Assembly (NCBI GenBank): GCA_019306065.1
Contig: JAFDMF010000005.1
Location: forward strand, 64,843-128,842
Length of the DNA: 64,000 bases
DNA from: Deltaproteobacteria bacterium
Lineage (GTDB): Bacteria > Desulfobacterota > Desulfobacteria > Desulfobacterales > JAFDMD01
Direction of reading: 5' to 3'
This document shows positions 17,370 through 25,686 of the stretch, one piece after another. Each line of letters opens with the position of its first letter. The stretch's first letter is position 1. The translations under genes and the position numbers were made by a program. The notes under the pieces were generated by a model. It worked only from the letters and a program-made list of their open reading frames with translations. It did not search any database and was not told where the DNA came from.

Positions 17370-18059
17370 TTATTCATAGACGTTTATACTTTCAGCCGTC
17401 AATTCTCTTTTTACGCCTTTTATATTCGCATTAGAATTTTTTTTTAATTTTGAAGCGATTATTCCGCTAATATGAGCCGCAGCAAAGCTGGCGCCTGAAA
17501 AATTTAATTCCTGCGGCAGTCCAGGGATAGCCCGCGGCATTCCGCAGGCTCCGAATTCTATGGAATTCTTCGGATAATAAGCAATTGTATCTTCGTTGCA
17601 ATCCGGGTTTTTGCAAACGCCGATTACCGTATTAAAAACTGCCGGAAAGGTAATATCTAAAATGTGTTTTGCCGAAGATACTATGAAGATGTTTTTTTTA
17701 TAAGCTTTGGCGCAAATCTGTTCTATGGCTTTTTTATATTTTAAAAGTTTTGTGCCAAGACTTAAGTTGACGATTTGCATTCGGTTGTCTATAGCCCAGT
17801 TTAATGCGGCTATTAAAACCGAAGCGGAAGCCGTAAGTTTTTGATTAAAGATTTTAACCGCATACAGTTTTGCAAAAGGAGCTTTTTTTTTTATTATTCC
17901 CGCAATTGCAGTGCCATGTCCTACTATGTCGGTAAAATCGCCGGATTTCATTATCTGTTTTTTATCGTTTAAATAAAATCCCAATCCTTTTTCTATCCCG
18001 TCAACATGGAAATGATCAGGATTTATTCCGCTGTCTATTATAGCGATTTTAACGCTCAT
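17370..18059 (-). CDS. qhpE: QhpE-like subtilisin-family protease
   Basis: This 229-residue S8 serine protease resembles QhpE, which removes the leader peptide of the QHNDH small subunit in the cytoplasm. Catalytic residues are D9 (IAIIDSG), H48 (GHGTAIAG) and S191 (FSGASFAAAH). There is no signal peptide, which fits cytoplasmic action. The oxyanion-hole Asn usually found in an AGN motif is not obvious (VSSAKHI). ATG 18059 is preferred because AAGGAAAGG lies seven bases upstream and the protein then begins directly at the first catalytic strand; a longer frame opens at 18098. It overlaps the qhpF stop by 11 bp, implying coupling. Confidence 0.85.
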   Translation of the reverse strand: MSVKIAIIDSGINPDHFHVDGIEKGLGFYLNDKKQIMKSGDFTDIVGHGTAIAGIIKKKAPFAKLYAVKIFNQKLTASASVLIAALNWAIDNRMQIVNLSLGTKLLKYKKAIEQICAKAYKKNIFIVSSAKHILDITFPAVFNTVIGVCKNPDCNEDTIAYYPKNSIEFGACGMPRAIPGLPQELNFSGASFAAAHISGIIASKLKKNSNANIKGVKRELTAESINVYE

Positions 18060-19719
18060 AAACCTTTCCTTTCTTGCAAACCAGTATTGTATCGGCATTT
18101 TTTATGCTAAGACGATGGTGGCTTACTATTATAATAGTGCGGTTTTTCATTAACTCGCTAACGGTTTTTTTCAAACGCTGTTCCGATTGGGTATCTATAA
18201 AAGCGGTTGCTTCGTCTAATATAAGGATTCTCGGTTTTATTAAGACTGCTCTTGCTATGGCAATTCTTTGTTTTTGTCCGCCGGAAAGCATGGCTCCTCT
18301 ATCGCCTATAACAGTATCGTATCCATTGGGAAGAGATATTATAAAATCGTGGATACAGGCTGCTTTTGCGGCTTGAATAATTTCCGCATCACTTGCGCCT
18401 TGTTTTGAAAATCTAATATTTTCGATTATAGAGGTATGAAACAAAAACGCATCCTGAGAAACAAACGCTATCTGTTTTCGCAGCAAATTTATTTCTATAT
18501 TTCCCAGATTTATATCATCTATGGTTATTATGCCAAAATCCGGAATAAAAAGTCTTGTTATCAGATGACAAATAGTTGTTTTGCCTGCTCCGCTTGCTCC
18601 TATTATAGCGGTTGTTTTGCCTGCCGGAATTGAAAAAGAGACATTGGTTAAAACAGGCTCTTTTTTTTTATATGCAAAGGATATGTTTTTAAAAACTATA
18701 TCTCCGCGCAGGCTCCTTTTTTTAAAAACAGTATTTTCTTCTTTATTGTGTTCTGGCAAAATATCTAATATTTCTTTTACTCTTGCCAAAGATACTTTTG
18801 TGTTTTGTATTGATAAAAGTCCGTTTATCAGCCCTTGCAATGGAGTAAAGACGCGTCCTTGATAGATGGAAAAAGCTACAAGCCCGCCGATTGTCAAGCT
18901 GCCGTTTATAACCAGAATTCCGCCGTATCCGAAAACTATTATTATATTTATAATAGTAAACATTACCGGTATTACGCCTGTAACCGCCCCCAAAATCTGA
19001 TATTTAAGAATATATTTTAAGATGCCGGAATGTTTTTCTTCCATTTTTTTTCGCTCGAATTTTTCGGCTCCGAAAGAACGTATTAAGCTTGCGCCGCTTA
19101 TGGATTCAAAAATAAAATGAGAAAGATCCGCATTTTTTTCCGCTGTTTTTTTCCCTATAATCAAAAGAATGGGACGGATTTTTATAATGATATAAGCGGC
19201 TATCGGCATAAATATAAGACTTGCAAGCGCCATTTTCCAATTAAGCCAAAAGAGTATTGCCGTCGTAATAACGCAGGTTAAAAAATCAAACAGATAATTT
19301 GGCAAAGTTGTGGTAACAAACCCTTGAACTTCCGCCATATCCGAAGAGATTCTATAATATATATCTCCTATTTTTGTTTTTGAAAAAAAGGTTAAAGGTA
19401 TTTTATGGAGATGATAAAACATATCTTCTCGCATTTTAAAAAGAAATTTTGCGCTGTAGCGGGTATATATGTAGTTATTTGCTATTCTTATTATAAAACC
19501 TACGGTTATGATAAGAATCATAATTATTAATATCGGCATAAGGAGTTTTTTGTTATTTGCAAGCAGGACTCTATCTATTATTATTTTTGCGAAAAGGGGT
19601 TGTATCATGCCGATTGCGGCGCTGATTATACTTAGAATAAAGGAGAATATAAGAACTTTTTTATGCTCTTTTATGTAACTGTATAAGTATGTTATTTGCG
19701 TAAAGATAGAGTTTTTCAT
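18049..19719 (-). CDS. qhpF: QhpF-like ABC exporter (membrane and ATPase domains fused)
   Basis: This 556-residue half-transporter has about six membrane helices in residues 20-300 and a nucleotide-binding domain with Walker A GASGAGKT (374-381), signature LSGGQ (478-482) and Walker B ILILDE (498-503). In characterised qhp operons QhpF exports the modified QhpC subunit to the periplasm. No C39 peptidase domain is present, consistent with leader removal by the separate QhpE encoded next to it. General lipid-exporter families share this build, so the specific assignment rests on position. Confidence 0.85.
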   Translation of the reverse strand: MKNSIFTQITYLYSYIKEHKKVLIFSFILSIISAAIGMIQPLFAKIIIDRVLLANNKKLLMPILIIMILIITVGFIIRIANNYIYTRYSAKFLFKMREDMFYHLHKIPLTFFSKTKIGDIYYRISSDMAEVQGFVTTTLPNYLFDFLTCVITTAILFWLNWKMALASLIFMPIAAYIIIKIRPILLIIGKKTAEKNADLSHFIFESISGASLIRSFGAEKFERKKMEEKHSGILKYILKYQILGAVTGVIPVMFTIINIIIVFGYGGILVINGSLTIGGLVAFSIYQGRVFTPLQGLINGLLSIQNTKVSLARVKEILDILPEHNKEENTVFKKRSLRGDIVFKNISFAYKKKEPVLTNVSFSIPAGKTTAIIGASGAGKTTICHLITRLFIPDFGIITIDDINLGNIEINLLRKQIAFVSQDAFLFHTSIIENIRFSKQGASDAEIIQAAKAACIHDFIISLPNGYDTVIGDRGAMLSGGQKQRIAIARAVLIKPRILILDEATAFIDTQSEQRLKKTVSELMKNRTIIIVSHHRLSIKNADTILVCKKGKVYER

Positions 19720-19740
19720 AAGTTTATATTAGTTTCCGTC

Positions 19741-19815
19741 CCAAAATGACTGTTTTGCCTAAAGTATTCCTACGGTTAAAATTGTTATCCGCTTAACCCG
19801 TATCGGTTATAAAGT
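19741..19815. repeat. partial remnant of the palindromic repeat family
   Basis: The segment keeps AAAGTATTCCTACGGTTAAA and a nearby CGCTTAACC block resembling the right half of the full copies, without clear terminal arms. It lies in the 167-bp gap between the UbiU-like gene and qhpF. Confidence 0.35.
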
Positions 19816-19886
19816 TGCAAAGAATTTTATCAAAATCTTAATCATAGTCTATCATAATAAATCATAATTCAGACAAGTTAACTTGA

Positions 19887-20888
19887 TTATTTGTCGGAGA
19901 TATTGCCTGCGCCAAAATAACATACATAACCTGTATCACAATATTTTTCGGTATTTCGCATTTTTTTGGCAAACTCGGCTATCTCTTTGTTTCCGGCTCC
20001 GCTTGCCGCTTTGTCTAATACGGTTTTAACCATTTTAAGACTTGTCATTTTTCTATAAAAAGAAGCTTCTCTGCCGACTATTTTTAACGCTGAAATTCCT
20101 ATATCTTTAAAATTTCCGAACAGGCAGCAAGAACATGGCCCGTTTGGAAATCCGTTTTTCTGATATGAAGAACCGCAGTTGTTTTGGTGCCATAAATAAG
20201 AATTAAGCTCTTTTTTAAGGTTTTTTAATTTTCTTTCTTCGGTTTTTTTTTTTGCAAATTCGCTGTTTTCAAGTTGATATTCGGTCATGCAAAAAGCTTC
20301 GGGAGTATGAGAGGTTAAACAAAAACCTTCTTCATAATAGCAGCCGTCATTTAGGGCAAATACTTCAAATTCGATTTTTTTGTCTGTATTTTTAACAATC
20401 TCTTTTATTTCGTAAAAATTAAGCTGCCGCGGCAATATTATTCTTTTTACCCCAAATTCTTTATAAAAAGCGGCTGTTTCGGAATTAAAACAGTTTCCCA
20501 AACTACTGATATGTATATTGATCGGAATTTTTTTTTTAAATAGAGCAATAAGCAAATTAATATCGCTTATTATAACGGAATCTATAGAAATCTCTTTTAT
20601 AAGTTTTTCGATAAGAGTTAAAAGGTATGAAATTCCCTCGGCGGTATAAAACGGGGAATTAAATGCTACAGATACTAATATATTATTTTTATGAGCGGTT
20701 TTAACTATACATAAAAGTTCCAATTCGGAATTGATGCAGGCGCCTTTGGGCTCTCTGCGGTTTATTTTGCAGACGCCGAATTTTTTTTGCCAAGTATCTG
20801 TATTAAAACCGCAATAAAGCTCATCTGCGCCGAGTTCTATAAGCATTTCAATCTCTTTTATCGAACTTATCGGAGCGGTAACCTTCAT
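19887..20888 (-). CDS. UbiU-like peptidase-U32-family protein in the qhp operon
   Basis: This 333-residue protein has the U32 N-terminus (MKVTAPISSIKEIEMLIELG then ADELYCGF). The family signature FEVFALNDGCYYEEGFC places C183 and C190 six residues apart, as are the first two cluster ligands of E. coli UbiU. Further cysteines (C200, C238, C252, C254, C255) could complete an Fe-S site, but their spacing differs from UbiU. UbiU works with UbiV to hydroxylate ubiquinone precursors without O2; related RlhA and TrhP hydroxylate RNA. ATG 20888 is chosen because the upstream gene stops at 20890 (TAA-A-ATG) and the conserved fold starts there. I infer hydroxylation of the QhpC tryptophan, since QhpG is absent. 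Confidence 0.82.
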   Translation of the reverse strand: MKVTAPISSIKEIEMLIELGADELYCGFNTDTWQKKFGVCKINRREPKGACINSELELLCIVKTAHKNNILVSVAFNSPFYTAEGISYLLTLIEKLIKEISIDSVIISDINLLIALFKKKIPINIHISSLGNCFNSETAAFYKEFGVKRIILPRQLNFYEIKEIVKNTDKKIEFEVFALNDGCYYEEGFCLTSHTPEAFCMTEYQLENSEFAKKKTEERKLKNLKKELNSYLWHQNNCGSSYQKNGFPNGPCSCCLFGNFKDIGISALKIVGREASFYRKMTSLKMVKTVLDKAASGAGNKEIAEFAKKMRNTEKYCDTGYVCYFGAGNISDK

Positions 20889-20889
20889 T

Positions 20890-21741
20890 TTAAAATATAT
20901 CTCCCTGATACACCATACGAATATTTTTATTTTTTGCTTTTTCAACAAAAGCTTCAAGCATTGAAGCCGGATAAAGATAAAAAACGGTATTTCCTTTTTG
21001 AAAAACAGAAAATAAAAAAGAATCGTTTTTTAATTCTAATAATCGGCTGCTACACGGCTTGGCGCATTTATCTGCAATAGCAAGAGCATTCGCTTTATTT
21101 TTTTGCAGCAAAGCGGTTAAACATACCCTTCCTGTTGTTATGTATCCGAAAGGAAAATAAAAACTTTGCAGCGTATCCTCTTTTATATGAAATTCGGAAA
21201 TATTTTGGTATGGAAGTATGTCTTGTTCCAGCCCGGATATGCCGAGGCTTTTTATTAATTTACAAAAATTCGGATTGTCAAAGGTTGAAGAGGTAAAAAA
21301 TTTATCTTTTTGGGTTTCGGATAAACGGGGGTCTTTAAAAGCTTTATTTAAAAGCCTGCCTGCCGAAATTTTTAATTTCGGATAGTTTTTTTTTATAAAA
21401 AGCAAAATTCCCCAATCGTTTACAACTACTTGGGGTTTATTAAATTTTATAAGATGATCAAGCAAATAAGCGCATTTTTTTAAACCTTTATTTGTAAGCG
21501 GAGGAGTCAATAGGGTAATTTTTGTATTTTTATCCTCTATTTTTTTTAATTCGTCAGCCGTAGGAAGAAGATGAAGGCAGAATTCATTTCCTATATAAAT
21601 TCCGCCCTCATATTGAAAAAATGCGTCATAATTATTATAAAGAGACTTGATTTTTTCGCCGTAAAACTTTTTTATATGCTTAAAAAAAAATTTCGGGTTT
21701 TTTATTTGCTTAAATTTTTTGAGATGAAAAGCAATCTCCAT
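20890..21741 (-). CDS. UbiV-like peptidase-U32-family protein in the qhp operon
   Basis: This 283-residue protein has four cysteines, C55, C207, C226 and C230, in the order and context of the four [4Fe-4S] ligands of UbiV (IYIGNEFC; GYITTGRVC; then CAKPC). Other shared segments are VVVNDWGILL and ISAGRLLNKAF, equivalent to the SDLG and GHALN regions of UbiV. The start is set at ATG 21741, one base after the cytochrome stop codon; a longer frame from 21789 would overlap that gene. It is coupled to the UbiU-like gene by a second TAA-A-ATG junction, so the two probably form a complex as UbiU and UbiV do. Overall similarity to UbiV looks modest, and the substrate is inferred. Confidence 0.78.
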   Translation of the reverse strand: MEIAFHLKKFKQIKNPKFFFKHIKKFYGEKIKSLYNNYDAFFQYEGGIYIGNEFCLHLLPTADELKKIEDKNTKITLLTPPLTNKGLKKCAYLLDHLIKFNKPQVVVNDWGILLFIKKNYPKLKISAGRLLNKAFKDPRLSETQKDKFFTSSTFDNPNFCKLIKSLGISGLEQDILPYQNISEFHIKEDTLQSFYFPFGYITTGRVCLTALLQKNKANALAIADKCAKPCSSRLLELKNDSFLFSVFQKGNTVFYLYPASMLEAFVEKAKNKNIRMVYQGDIF

Positions 21742-21742
21742 T

Positions 21743-22300
21743 TTAATTTTGCCGCTCGTCGGGAGCCTGTTTCGGCAAAACTTTTTCAAAAAACTTCTGC
21801 CCTTCTCTTATTTCATGATTATGGCAGTCTTTACACGGCTGGTTTGTAATATTTTTTATTAATTTGCCATGCACGGACGCTTGTTCTATCTGTTTATGAT
21901 TTTTAGCGGTTTTACATTGAAAACAACGGCTGTTCGGAACCAAACTCCAATAACCCGGCTCTTTCTCCGTATCAAGAAATAAGGGCTCTTCCGGCAGTTT
22001 GATCGGCTCTTCCGGATCCCGTTTAAAATGCTCAATCAACTGTCTAACCGCCGATTTATTCATTGCAAGCCATCCTGAAAGGTCATTTGTATAATGGCAT
22101 CCGGCACAATTGTTATGATTTAAAGCGGTTTCCGATTTTTTCCAGTTTTCTATAGGTTTTTGCATTTCATGACATACTACGCATGTTTTATCCTGAAAAT
22201 ATCTTATTGAAACTTCATGAAAACCCAAAACTAAAAAAAATAAACCTATAATTATTATACAAACTTTTAATCCTGTTTTCTTATTACTTTTTTTTTTCAT
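21743..22300 (-). CDS. NapC/NirT/NrfH-like membrane tetrahaem cytochrome c
   Basis: This 185-residue protein has a basic N-terminus and one membrane helix (about 11-29), then a periplasmic domain with four haem motifs: CVVCH (40-44), CAGCH (65-69), CFQCK (126-130) and CKDCH (156-160). The third ends in lysine, as in the active-site haem of NrfA, rather than histidine. NapC/NirT-family proteins link the quinone pool to periplasmic redox enzymes, so this is the likely electron acceptor of QHNDH. The gene lies between qhpB and the U32 pair and is coupled to both. Aerobic QHNDH uses soluble cytochrome c or blue-copper acceptors instead. Confidence 0.85.
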   Translation of the reverse strand: MKKKSNKKTGLKVCIIIIGLFFLVLGFHEVSIRYFQDKTCVVCHEMQKPIENWKKSETALNHNNCAGCHYTNDLSGWLAMNKSAVRQLIEHFKRDPEEPIKLPEEPLFLDTEKEPGYWSLVPNSRCFQCKTAKNHKQIEQASVHGKLIKNITNQPCKDCHNHEIREGQKFFEKVLPKQAPDERQN

Positions 22301-22339
22301 AATATTTCTTATCTACGAATAAATAAAATTAATTATCTT

Positions 22340-23365
22340 TTATAAAGTAAGGCGGTGAGCCACTAATCCGTCCGCTTCAAGAGTAATAACTCCAAGAAGT
22401 TTTAATGTTTTGGAGTCATATACGCTTATATCGTTTCCCGCAGGTCCTACATATATTTTTTTGCCGTCTGAAGTTAAGCTTATCGCATAATTGGTTCCTC
22501 TTTCAAGGGGAACCATTTTGACGGTTTCGCCTGTTTTTAAATCAACTTTTATTAATTCGTCCATAGCCCCGTAAAGATATTTTTTATCGGGGGATATAAC
22601 CGCCGAATATTCAAAAAAAACATCTTTGCCTTTAACTTCGCTTAGTTTGCCGTCTTTTGTATCTATAAGCAGATAACCCATGCCGGATGCGGTATAATAC
22701 GGAACGTTAAAAATTCCGTGATCCCCAGGAGTTAAGCTGTTCCATATTGCAAGAGCGTTTTTTACCTCTTTATCTTTTCCGGGATTTAACAGCCCGAAAT
22801 ATTTTTCGATTTTTCCGCTTTCAAGATCAAGCTTATAAAAATCCAGCCCTCCCAAAATTACGCTTTTATTGTCTTTAAGAGCAATAACAGTCATAACCCC
22901 GTAAGGTATTTGATAATTTTTTACCACTTTTTTATCCGCTATGTCATATACTACCAATTGAGGAGACAAAACGTTTAATTTTGGGATATTTTGCTTTTTT
23001 TTAGTAATAGAGCAGCTTAAATAGAATTTTTTGCTGTCTGCAGATACGGTAAAACCGAGTATATCCACTTTGCTTAATTCGGACGAGAATTTATAAGTAT
23101 CCGTAAGCTCGTTTGTAGCCGTATTTATTGCATATATGGAATGAAAAGCGTTTAAATAATATCTTTTTTTATTCGGCGAAAAAGCCGCTCCTGTAATGTA
23201 ATCGTTGTAATTAACGGTTTTGACTATAGTATCCGTATCGCAATCTATAACATGTAACGCATTGCTTACAGGCGCATAGATATAATCTTTTGCTATCGAC
23301 GCATGCGATACAATAAAGCAGAATATAATAGCTGAAAATAGTATTTTATATAATTTGAATTTCAT
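22340..23365 (-). CDS. qhpB: quinohemoprotein amine dehydrogenase beta subunit
   Basis: This 341-residue protein has a Sec signal peptide (about residues 1-25, ending near SHASIA). Repeated beta-propeller blades follow, marked by YAPVSNALHVIDCD, SPNKKRYYLN, SPDKKYLYGA and SDGKKIYVGP. The QHNDH beta subunit is a seven-bladed propeller of this length that helps enclose the CTQ subunit. It begins 23 bp after qhpC with an AAAGGAGG ribosome site. YVTN-type propellers have many roles, so the subunit assignment depends on the adjacent qhpC. Confidence 0.88.
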   Translation of the reverse strand: MKFKLYKILFSAIIFCFIVSHASIAKDYIYAPVSNALHVIDCDTDTIVKTVNYNDYITGAAFSPNKKRYYLNAFHSIYAINTATNELTDTYKFSSELSKVDILGFTVSADSKKFYLSCSITKKKQNIPKLNVLSPQLVVYDIADKKVVKNYQIPYGVMTVIALKDNKSVILGGLDFYKLDLESGKIEKYFGLLNPGKDKEVKNALAIWNSLTPGDHGIFNVPYYTASGMGYLLIDTKDGKLSEVKGKDVFFEYSAVISPDKKYLYGAMDELIKVDLKTGETVKMVPLERGTNYAISLTSDGKKIYVGPAGNDISVYDSKTLKLLGVITLEADGLVAHRLTL

Positions 23366-23388
23366 ATTAGTCCTCCTTTAGTCCGCCT

Positions 23389-23736
23389 CTATTTTTTAAT
23401 TACAAAATTTAAATTTCTCCAATCTTTTTCAATAGCCCTGCATTGATTTTGAAAATCCGGAAAGTTGGTAATATTATCCGGGGTTTGAGCGGGCCACCAG
23501 CATGGACCGGAACAGCTGGTAAAATCTCTGGCGCTTGAAACGCAGTTTCCTATAGGAGTTGTAGATCTTGGATTTGTTTCCCATCCCGTATCAAAAATGG
23601 TAGTGCAACCTATAGGCATGCTTGTAATAATATCTTCATCTGCCATACCGAATACCTCTTCTTCGGTTTTTTCGATCTGTTTGGCGCTTTTATTTAACGC
23701 TTTTACTCCTTTTATTTTATTTTTTTTATCTGTCAT
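23389..23736 (-). CDS. qhpC: quinohemoprotein amine dehydrogenase gamma subunit (CTQ-bearing)
   Basis: This 115-residue precursor has a lysine- and glutamate-rich leader of about 30-40 residues and then the CTQ core. In Pseudomonas and Paracoccus QHNDH, thioether links join Cys-Glu (9 apart), Cys-Asp (6), Cys-Asp (8) and Cys-Trp (6, forming CTQ). The same spacings occur here: C44-E53, C65-D71, C79-D87 and C75-W81, within CSGPCWWPAQTPD. An extra Cys at 99 is unlinked by analogy. There is no Sec signal, which fits cytoplasmic modification and export by QhpF. The start has an AAGGCGG site. Confidence 0.95.
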   Translation of the reverse strand: MTDKKNKIKGVKALNKSAKQIEKTEEEVFGMADEDIITSMPIGCTTIFDTGWETNPRSTTPIGNCVSSARDFTSCSGPCWWPAQTPDNITNFPDFQNQCRAIEKDWRNLNFVIKK

Positions 23737-23766
23737 TATTATCCGCCTTTCTTATAATTATTATGA

Positions 23767-23844
23767 GATTTCTCCTCGCTTTGCTCGTCAAAACGACACG
23801 GTAAAAAAAATTGCTTCCTGTCTTGTCGAGCGAAGCGAGAAATC
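23767..23844. repeat. 78-bp inverted repeat (GATTTCTC...GAGAAATC)
   Basis: Arms of about 25 bp (GATTTCTCCTCGCTTTGCTC and its near-complement) flank an AT-rich centre in the qhpD-qhpC gap. A half-copy lies at 25516-25551, and related half-sites occur in the direct repeats at 57146 and 58000. Confidence 0.8.
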
Positions 23845-23938
23845 CTTTTATTATTTTGGATAATCATCCTTTTGTGCGTTTAAATCTTTTTAGACATGAA
23901 TCTTTCCTCTGATTATAATTAAATTGCAAAGCAACAAA

Positions 23939-23966
23939 GTAGAGACGTTGCATGCAACGTCTCTAC
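23939..23966. repeat. 28-bp perfect palindrome
   Basis: The sequence GTAGAGACGTTGCA plus its exact complement forms a perfect 28-bp palindrome. An identical copy is at 52604-52631 and a diverged copy at 43399-43422. As RNA it would form a strong hairpin between qhpD and qhpC. Confidence 0.9.
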
Positions 23967-24013
23967 AGAAAACAAGAAGCAAAGCAAATACAATCAACTT
24001 AAAAATATGCGGT

Positions 24014-25453
24014 TTATATAATATGTCCGGTTACAGGAGAATGCCCTCTTAACATTGAAAGCTTATTTAGATAATCCGGATTTTTTAAAATAAGTTTCCC
24101 GTATATTTTAAGACCGTATTTAATCCATTCTTTAATCCATTCGCAATAATGCAGATTAGCTTTTGTAAGCTTTTTTTCCCGAATTAAAGCTTCATGATAA
24201 CATCCGCCTGCGCAGATATATCTTACTTCGCATAATCCGCACTCCGGTTTTGCGTTTAGTTCCGCTTTTTTTCTGAATTTTTTAACCGCCTCCGTATCAA
24301 AGCCGTCTGATAAATTTCCCATGCAAAAGGCTTTGTTTCCTATAAGACGCTGACAAAGATAAAGTTTTTCCTCTGCAGATACCGCAAAAAGCCCTAACCC
24401 GGCTCCGCATGGATAATTTTTTACTTCGCCTTGATGAAGCAAAACAAGAAGATCTATAATATTGGTAAAGCCGTAAAATTTATCCTCATCGGCATACCGT
24501 AAAAATTTATCCGAAAGCTCTTTGAATTTATTAAGCATTATTTTCATTTCGTCGGTATTAAGCTGATAAGCCGGATTATCTGTAGTTACTGGTCCAAAGC
24601 CTGCTTCCGCAAAACCGAGTTTTAACAGATGTTCTAAAGTCTGGGGCAGATGCGCCGCATTCTTTGCTACGGTTACTCTTGCCACAACAGGCTTTCCGCC
24701 TTTTGTTTGAAATTTATTGATAAGATTTTTTATCTTTGGAAGTATTGCCTTATATGAAGAGCCTCCGTCTGCAAATTGTCTGAATTTGTCATGAATTTCT
24801 TGGGGACCGTCTATGCTTACGGTAACTCCTATTTTATTTTGATAAAAAAAATCAATAACCTTTTCGGTTAAAAGGGTTCCGTTTGTAGTAATTGCAAATT
24901 CCGCTTTTTTTTGAAGCTTTTTCGCTTTTTTTTGAGCATAGCCGGTTATAAAGGTTATTAGATCAAAATTTATAACAGGCTCGCCTCCGAAAAAAACAAT
25001 CGTAACCTTTTTATTGGCGTCGGAATTATCAAACAGAAAATCAACCGCTTTTTCTGCCGTAGCAAAAGTCATACTATCGGTTTTTTCTATTTTATTATCC
25101 TTATTATGATAACAATAAAGGCAGCTAAGATTACATCTGTCCGTTATATTGAAAACAAGCGTTTTTAAAGGGATTTTATTATAAACGCAGGATATATTTT
25201 TTTTTTCTATCAAAGGCGTTAATATCCTGCGCTTTATAAGAGTATCTGCAATTTCTTGATAATTTTTAATGCCGGCATCCTTTATTTTTTTAAGAATCTC
25301 TTTTTTATTAGATTGTTCGGATTTATTAAAAAGCTTTATAGTTTTTTCGATTTTCGGCTCTATCTCGAAAATAGCGCTTTCGGATACCAAAAAAATAAAA
25401 ATATGATCCGATTCTTTAAAAATTATATGATCTGCTTGTTTGTATGTTATCAT
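24014..25453 (-). CDS. qhpD: QhpD-like radical SAM/SPASM maturase
   Basis: This 479-residue enzyme matches QhpD, which makes the Cys-to-Asp/Glu thioether cross-links in QhpC using a 5'-deoxyadenosyl radical. The radical SAM cluster motif is C107-x3-C111-x2-C114 (RCNLSCLYC). Other radical SAM blocks are VFFGGEP and VSIDGPQEIHD. The SPASM domain near the C-terminus has CGAGLGLFAVS, LYLCQRL, CGLCEVRYICAGGCYH and a last cysteine near HYCEWI, consistent with two auxiliary [4Fe-4S] clusters. An N-terminal region of about 95 residues probably recognises the peptide. It precedes qhpC by 277 bp that contain palindromic repeats. Confidence 0.93.
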   Translation of the reverse strand: MITYKQADHIIFKESDHIFIFLVSESAIFEIEPKIEKTIKLFNKSEQSNKKEILKKIKDAGIKNYQEIADTLIKRRILTPLIEKKNISCVYNKIPLKTLVFNITDRCNLSCLYCYHNKDNKIEKTDSMTFATAEKAVDFLFDNSDANKKVTIVFFGGEPVINFDLITFITGYAQKKAKKLQKKAEFAITTNGTLLTEKVIDFFYQNKIGVTVSIDGPQEIHDKFRQFADGGSSYKAILPKIKNLINKFQTKGGKPVVARVTVAKNAAHLPQTLEHLLKLGFAEAGFGPVTTDNPAYQLNTDEMKIMLNKFKELSDKFLRYADEDKFYGFTNIIDLLVLLHQGEVKNYPCGAGLGLFAVSAEEKLYLCQRLIGNKAFCMGNLSDGFDTEAVKKFRKKAELNAKPECGLCEVRYICAGGCYHEALIREKKLTKANLHYCEWIKEWIKYGLKIYGKLILKNPDYLNKLSMLRGHSPVTGHII

Positions 25454-25515
25454 AATATTTTCTTGATAAAAAATGTCCGCCGAATTTTATACAAATCACA
25501 GTTCGAATAATTACA

Positions 25516-25551
25516 AGATTTCTCCTCGCTTCGCTTGTCGAAATGACATGG
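25516..25551. repeat. half-copy of the GATTTCTC element
   Basis: It matches the left arm of the inverted repeat at 23767-23844 with a few changes and lies in the qhpA-qhpD gap. No right arm is present. Confidence 0.6.
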
Positions 25552-25686
25552 CAAAAAAACTCAAAGTTTAAGGAATGTTCAAAGTTTTTTTGCGTAGCGG
25601 CTATTATCCATGAGGAAACAAACTTAAATATCTCCTTTATAATTATTCTTGTTTGTGTTTAATATTACTTCATCAATAATGGGTTT

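Noticed and set aside
19887-20957. U32 genes as collagenase-like peptidases
   Set aside because: The U32 peptidase label is historical; the cysteine patterns resemble Fe-S hydroxylase members UbiU/UbiV, and the operon has its own protease (QhpE).
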